The notes under the pieces are model-generated. The model ran no database searches. It worked only from the letters and a program-made list of their open reading frames with translations, and was not told the origin of the DNA. Both the position numbers and the translations under genes were made by a program. From assembly GCF_000023065.1 (NCBI RefSeq), contig NC_012691.1, positions 1,966,501 to 2,030,500 on the forward strand: a stretch of 64,000 nt of DNA. The letters run 5' to 3'. Positions 56,969-64,000 of the stretch are shown piece after piece; position 1 is the stretch's first letter; each line of letters starts with the position of its first letter. The stretch is from Tolumonas auensis DSM 9187 (GTDB taxonomy: Bacteria; Pseudomonadota; Gammaproteobacteria; Enterobacterales; Aeromonadaceae).

Positions 56969-57070
56969 GGGGTTAGACAATACTTGCTGGACTGATATCA
57001 GAATTCGACATATCCAGTACAGAACGCAGTCACAGGTATTTAACCAGCGATAGGGCATCTAGGAATGCAA

Positions 57071-57391
57071 CTACATCCATAAGACCCAGAAACCGAGCAG
57101 CGTCCTTATGGCATAAATAAATCCTTTACGGATGGTGGAGTTGACGCAGGAACGCCAAGCTCCTACCAGTGTGACATAGCACCACCACACCACAAACAAT
57201 GAACAAATAAACAACAGAGAGATATTTTCACCCAGCGATGTTCCAGTAAAAGCTGGGCAGTAGACCAACTGGATAGCTAGATTACTTCCGATCACGTACA
57301 GCTAGAACGTCTTGGCTAAACTATGATCGCCATCAACCATCTTTCTGTAAAAAGATTTCCTGATTATTCTATCGCCATCAATAAAGTCCAT
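57071..57391 (-). pseudogene. Small membrane protein gene interrupted by an in-frame TAG
   Basis: Read from the ATG at 57391, which has a good ribosome binding site (AGAGGAAC), the frame gives MDFIDGDRIIRKSFYRKMV and then SLAKTF. It meets TAG at 57302-57304 and continues LYVIGSNLAIQLVY to 57071. The place of the stop is where related small proteins have Trp (KTFWLY), so TGG to TAG is the simplest explanation. The rest has two membrane helices (ISLLFICSLFVVWWCYVTLV; FIYAIRTLLGFWVLW). It starts 11 bases after the repressor gene and would have been co-transcribed with it. Confidence 0.7.
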
Positions 57392-57402
57392 TTTATGTTC
57401 CT

Positions 57403-58089
57403 CTACAGATTGACCACCGCTTGTTTTACAACGCCAATCACTCGGAAATTAACTGCGTTCAGTATGGGATAGGATGGATTGAAGGAACGCAGGAAGACCA
57501 ATGGACCATCCTGAATGAATTCTCTGACCATCGCTACCGGAGCGTCCTCAACCGCGACCACCACTACCTTTTCATTCAGTTCATTCGGTTTAAACTCCGG
57601 CTCCACTACCAACTGACAGCCAGCTTGCAGACTGCGGGGATTGTTTGGTCCCACCATACTGTCATTCGGCATGATGAGAATGAATCCTCCTTTAGAAGTA
57701 GCAATGGAGACTATATTGCTCTTGCTTGCTGCCTTGTTCTGTTCGTCCGGCGATAAATCACACCATGTAAGTGCTTGCGCTATGGTGATAACAGGTAACT
57801 GTCTTGAGAAGCTATCAATCACCTTGAACTCGTCAGTACTTGGCCGCACCAGTACATAACGAGCATCTGGATCGCCTTCTCCCCAAGTGAGCCAGTCGCT
57901 ATTAGTGCGCAGGATCTCTTCCAAGCGGCGCATATTCTGGCCTTTCGGCAGTGTCAAATCTGATTCCCATTGACTCACCGTCGGCTGGCTCACACCAACG
58001 TAATCCGCCAACGCCTGCATGGTTAATCCAAACATCTTGCGGCGCATTTTTATCCTCTTACCGGACGTCATTACATCTGCTGCACACAT
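57403..58089 (-). CDS. Phage-type repressor (XRE HTH plus S24 peptidase-like domain)
   Basis: This 228-aa protein has an XRE helix-turn-helix at about 12-65 (LTMQALADYVGVSQPTVSQW). The C-terminal LexA/CI-like domain has the catalytic-Ser segment MPNDSMVGPNNPRSLQAG. The lysine that completes the Ser-Lys dyad is usually in a FKRL-like strand; here that strand reads VAMVREF, so self-cleavage may be lost. Starts at residue 7 (MTSGKRIK) or 1 are possible. No phage structural or integrase genes are near, so this is a domesticated or left-over repressor. Confidence 0.85.
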   Translation of the reverse strand: MCAADVMTSGKRIKMRRKMFGLTMQALADYVGVSQPTVSQWESDLTLPKGQNMRRLEEILRTNSDWLTWGEGDPDARYVLVRPSTDEFKVIDSFSRQLPVITIAQALTWCDLSPDEQNKAASKSNIVSIATSKGGFILIMPNDSMVGPNNPRSLQAGCQLVVEPEFKPNELNEKVVVVAVEDAPVAMVREFIQDGPLVFLRSFNPSYPILNAVNFRVIGVVKQAVVNL

Positions 58090-58334
58090 AGCTATATCTC
58101 AAAAATGAACTGAATAAATCTTTTCTCTCCTTAATATAGTTCTAATATCTATAGCGGTTTAATAAAACTGGAAGCCTTTTATCCGAGAACCGTGAGTCTT
58201 TAATCGCTGAATCACAACCAAAGTCTGTATCTGATGCGACAACCCATTTCATCTCTTCCCTGCCTGAATTACCTTTCTGCAATCATTTTTCGGGAAAATC
58301 GGGCTTTATAGAGAAAATTGCTTTATACCTTCGT

Positions 58335-58577
58335 TTATTGCGTCTTCAATTGCATTAGATCCTTGAAAAGAAAATAGTATTTGCTCCCTACTTTATAAGC
58401 ATCCGGAGGCATCCAGCCTCTGATGCTTTGTGATTTCAGGATTGCATCTTTCAGTTCGATGACTGACACATTAAGCATTCTGGCCGCTTCGAGCGTTTCC
58501 AATATATATTCATCATGATTATTGATTCCATACTTTATTTTATTCAGCAGCCAGCCATTTGATACATTAAATATCAT
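58335..58577 (-). CDS. Small AlpA/excisionase-like protein (80 aa)
   Basis: This 80-aa protein has a strong ribosome binding site (GATGGGGGGCTT). The pattern LEAARMLNVSVIELKDAI ... GWMPPDAYKVGSKYYFLFKDL resembles a winged-helix AlpA or excisionase-type DNA-binding protein: a helix-turn-helix, then a Pro-rich turn and a beta hairpin. It lies upstream of the phage-type repressor on the same strand, with 245 bases between. Both suggest a prophage or integrative-element remnant. The similarity is by pattern only. Confidence 0.55.
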   Translation of the reverse strand: MIFNVSNGWLLNKIKYGINNHDEYILETLEAARMLNVSVIELKDAILKSQSIRGWMPPDAYKVGSKYYFLFKDLMQLKTQ

Positions 58578-59014
58578 AAGCCCCCCATCTTTTTATATCA
58601 TGAAAATTAAAGTCATTAATGATCTGCCAGAACATTTTTAAATTTGTTTTGATTAAAACATTCATTGCCAGGCGCTGTATCTGGGAGAAAATAAAGTAAA
58701 AAACCAAAATCACTATAATACAAACATACACCAGCAGCCTTTACATACGGGTGCAGATATTTTTCATCTGGGTGAAATGTTTGTATTTGTGCGAATGATC
58801 ACACGTAAGATTGTCGGTTTGAAGACGAGGCCTGCCAAGCGTAATGATAAGAGTTACCGGATACAATAATTGCCGCTGACAATTCCTTATTTTGGCTTTA
58901 TTAATTCCACACATAGGAATTATAAGTTCCTCTCTACCATATAAAATAAAACATCCTATGTTTAATTTAATTTCTAAACATACCCGCTGATTTAAATGCT
59001 AATGAGTTAATACG
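58578..59014. other. Intergenic region without recognisable features
   Basis: These 437 AT-rich bases between divergent genes show no open frame of interest, no strong hairpin and no repeat I could identify. Promoters for both neighbours must lie here. Confidence 0.5.
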
Positions 59015-62179
<3,165 letters not shown>

Positions 62180-62209
62180 AAATAATCCGGTATTTGAATA
62201 GGTAAGTAA

Positions 62210-63415
62210 TCAACTCATCGCTCTGACGGAATAACGCATCCGATAGGCAATAAAACTTAATGCCGCCGCGCATAGCAGGATAAAAGCACTGGTACTGAAC
62301 GTTGTTTTGTAGCCATGATGATCATATAGAACGCCCCCGATACCAGCACCTAATGTGATAGCGAGTTGAATCACTGCAACCATCAGACCCCCACCTTGCT
62401 CCATATCGTTGGGCGCAACGTTGGCAAGCCAGACAGACCACCCCACACATGCCGAAGTACCGATAAATCCCCATGCTGCCACGACCCAAATAGTCGAATA
62501 CTCGTCAGAACCGAAAGAAATAAAGCCTAAACCAATCAGGCTCATGATAAACGGCCAGCCTATCAGGATCGGGAAAAGCGTTTTACTGAGTAACCGCCCA
62601 ACAACGATGGTTCCGATAAAGCCGGTCACGCCTAAAACCAGCAGGGTAAAAGAGAGTCTGGATACAGTCATTCCGGTCACGGTTTCCAGAAATGGCCTCA
62701 TATAAGTAGACAGAGAAAACTGCCCCATGAATAAACAGAGAATTGCAGCCATGCCGATCGAAAATTCCAGCCGGCCGAATAATTTGAACACATTCAATGA
62801 AATAACCCGGATATGGATCGGCTTCATTGACGGAAAGGTTTTCATTTGCCAAATCAATGAAATAATAGCCAGTGGGACAATTGTAAAAAATGCTCCTCGC
62901 CAGCCAATAGATTCCCCCAGAAAGCTGCCAACCGGAGCGGCAACTGTCGCTGCCAGTGCATTCCCCCCGTTCAGAATCGCCAGACCTTTCGGTAACGCTT
63001 CAGCAGGAAGTAGCCGCATCAGGGTCGCGGTTGAAAGTGACCAAAACCCGCCAATGACAATGCCCAGTAATGCCCGTCCTACCATCAGCACAAAATAATT
63101 TGGCGCAAAAGTGACCACAAAGCCGGATAAAATCATAATGAATGTGAGTGTGAGCATCACAACTCGCCGATCCATTGTGCGGGTGATCACAGCCACATAC
63201 AGGCTTGTGATAACAGCAAAAATACCCGAGACAGAGATGGTTTGTCCGGTTTGCCCTTCCGTCATCATCAAATCCGATGCAATCGGTGTTAACAGGCTGA
63301 CCGGCAGAAATTCAGAAGCTATCAGCACAAAAACACATAACGACATCGCAAAAACTGCGCCCCAATTGGCAGTTTCATCTTCAATCCGGGTATTTACAGT
63401 TGAATCTATCAGCAT
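62210..63415 (-). CDS. MFS exporter (NepI/AraJ-like)
   Basis: This 401-aa, 12-helix transporter of the major facilitator superfamily drug:H+ antiporter type resembles E. coli NepI (purine ribonucleoside efflux). Shared stretches are LIASEFLPVSLLTPIASDL, the motif-A loop TRTMDRRVVML, GRALLGIVIGGFWSLSTATLMRLLP and GSFLGESIGWRGAFF. It leads the operon with the DUF3737 and MalY-type genes. The exported compound could be a nucleoside or a sulfur compound made by the lyase; neither is proven. Confidence 0.9.
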   Translation of the reverse strand: MLIDSTVNTRIEDETANWGAVFAMSLCVFVLIASEFLPVSLLTPIASDLMMTEGQTGQTISVSGIFAVITSLYVAVITRTMDRRVVMLTLTFIMILSGFVVTFAPNYFVLMVGRALLGIVIGGFWSLSTATLMRLLPAEALPKGLAILNGGNALAATVAAPVGSFLGESIGWRGAFFTIVPLAIISLIWQMKTFPSMKPIHIRVISLNVFKLFGRLEFSIGMAAILCLFMGQFSLSTYMRPFLETVTGMTVSRLSFTLLVLGVTGFIGTIVVGRLLSKTLFPILIGWPFIMSLIGLGFISFGSDEYSTIWVVAAWGFIGTSACVGWSVWLANVAPNDMEQGGGLMVAVIQLAITLGAGIGGVLYDHHGYKTTFSTSAFILLCAAALSFIAYRMRYSVRAMS

Positions 63416-63642
63416 AAAACAATTACCTGTTTTAAAATGGTCAAAGGCATCAAAAAATGACTAAAACACCGTCCTTTCAAGTTTTAAATTATTATTCTTT
63501 GCCATATGAAAATTAATTCTAAAATTACAATTTCACTATTCCAAAATACGAAATAATAGAAACAAGATGAGAAAAAAGCCATACAACTACGGTATTGATA
63601 ATAAAAAATCCCGTAAATACGGGTTATAAAATAAATCTATTT
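63416..63642. other. Promoter region of the MFS operon and downstream terminator
   Basis: AT-rich sequence without a gene. It ends with the terminator at 63602-63623, described separately. Confidence 0.5.
63602..63623 (-). terminator. Rho-independent terminator of the 48-codon gene
   Basis: On the minus strand CCCGT-ATTT-ACGGG is followed by ATTTTTTAT. It lies about 20 bases after the stop of the small gene at 63643, which supports that gene being transcribed from this strand. Confidence 0.75.
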
Positions 63643-63789
63643 TTATTTACAGAGCCAGATCTTATCTTTGGTTTCAGCTTTCGTGATCACCGCACCTTTT
63701 GATTTGCGTTTTTCATGACGAATGAATAGTGAGTGAACACTGCAGAACCATAATAAAATAATGCCTGACCCATGACTTAGCCATTCCAT
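63643..63789 (-). CDS. Putative 48-aa small membrane protein
   Basis: The frame begins MEWLSHGSGIILLWFCSVHS, a likely single membrane helix. It continues FIRHEKRKSKGAVITKAETK and ends DKIWLCK. The basic patch after the helix fits the positive-inside rule for a small inner-membrane protein. A terminator follows directly. No strong Shine-Dalgarno is visible (GGGGAATTGATAATTCC upstream contains a short palindrome), so the start is uncertain. I do not recognise the family. Confidence 0.4.
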   Translation of the reverse strand: MEWLSHGSGIILLWFCSVHSLFIRHEKRKSKGAVITKAETKDKIWLCK

Positions 63790-64000
63790 TTTATGGAATT
63801 ATCAATTCCCCAATAGAGGGGTAATCACCACTTTTATTCCATTATTTGTATATTATGATGACAGTCATTCCGGCCATGAAATTCCCCCATCTGGCGAAGT
63901 CGAGGATGAAACCATGTTTAAAATGATTCGTTACACTAGCAATTGATCTTTCTTTCTGGAGCGAAAGCGCTGGTGAACCACGTAATGCAGTGTCTCCGGA
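63790..64000. other. Unassigned end of window
   Basis: These 211 bases carry a short palindrome, GGAATT-ATC-AATTCC, just upstream of the small gene. The last 100 bases have plus-strand open frames without recognisable protein features. A gene running off the window cannot be excluded. Confidence 0.3.

Overview
The window looks like a chromosomal segment of a facultatively anaerobic gammaproteobacterium. An Aeromonadaceae member such as Tolumonas is my best guess, but this is an inference from gene content (edd-eda, the tonB-exbB-exbD order, norVW, a two-subunit pyruvate carboxylase, a V. cholerae-type HigBA-2), not from a search. No rRNA, tRNA, CRISPR array or complete insertion sequence is visible.

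Layout. 1-990 is the end of edd plus eda (Entner-Doudoroff). 1280-4902 is an AT-rich two-gene insertion resembling the GapS6a/GapS6b anti-phage pair. 5151-6182 is a LacI-type regulator. 6298-8186 is a tonB-exbB-exbD operon behind a Fur-like box. 8413-15025 holds housekeeping and accessory genes (NTF2-like secreted protein, AbrB-family membrane protein, YegD, SDR enzyme, GH3 lipoprotein). 15447-21111 is an AT-rich accessory patch: a NYN nuclease, two HEPN proteins, a ParE/RelB pair, a nitroreductase, a CusF-fold protein, a truncated PAAR protein, HigBA-2, and short relics of yqaA and parE. 22091-26129 is a nitric oxide block (nsrR, fpr, norW, norV) with NsrR-like boxes. 26900-42389 is a pentose block: SorC-type regulator, RibB-like protein, FucU, sugar isomerase, FGGY kinase, split transketolase, an ABC importer with a DUF2291 lipoprotein, transaldolase and transketolase. 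42439-46074 is a second nitric oxide block, norR facing ytfE-hmp. 46105-56905 holds a diguanylate cyclase, a P-type ATPase, a Nudix hydrolase, LysR-pycA-pycB and an EptA-type phosphoethanolamine transferase. 57071-58577 is a small prophage-like remnant. 59015-63789 holds an MBL-fold protein, a MalY-type lyase, a DUF3737 protein, an MFS exporter and a 48-codon gene with its own terminator.

How genes work together. In the pentose block an exact 12-mer (GAATATTTATTC) precedes three transcription units (transporter, split transketolase-kinase-isomerase-mutarotase, transaldolase), which suggests one regulon, probably under the SorC-type regulator. The enzyme set (isomerase, kinase, two-subunit transketolase) fits the D-apiose route better than a plain ribose route. 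In the nitric oxide blocks, norVW carries NsrR-like boxes, while ytfE-hmp carries three GT-N7-AC NorR sites and a sigma-54 promoter. This is the reverse of the E. coli arrangement.

Most notable. The 115-aa and 1086-aa proteins at 1280-4902 share an ungapped 23-residue Gly/Asn-rich motif, at the C-terminus of the first and the N-terminus of the second. The larger protein ends in a PIN-like region. A two-part assembly that triggers a ribonuclease is a reasonable hypothesis.
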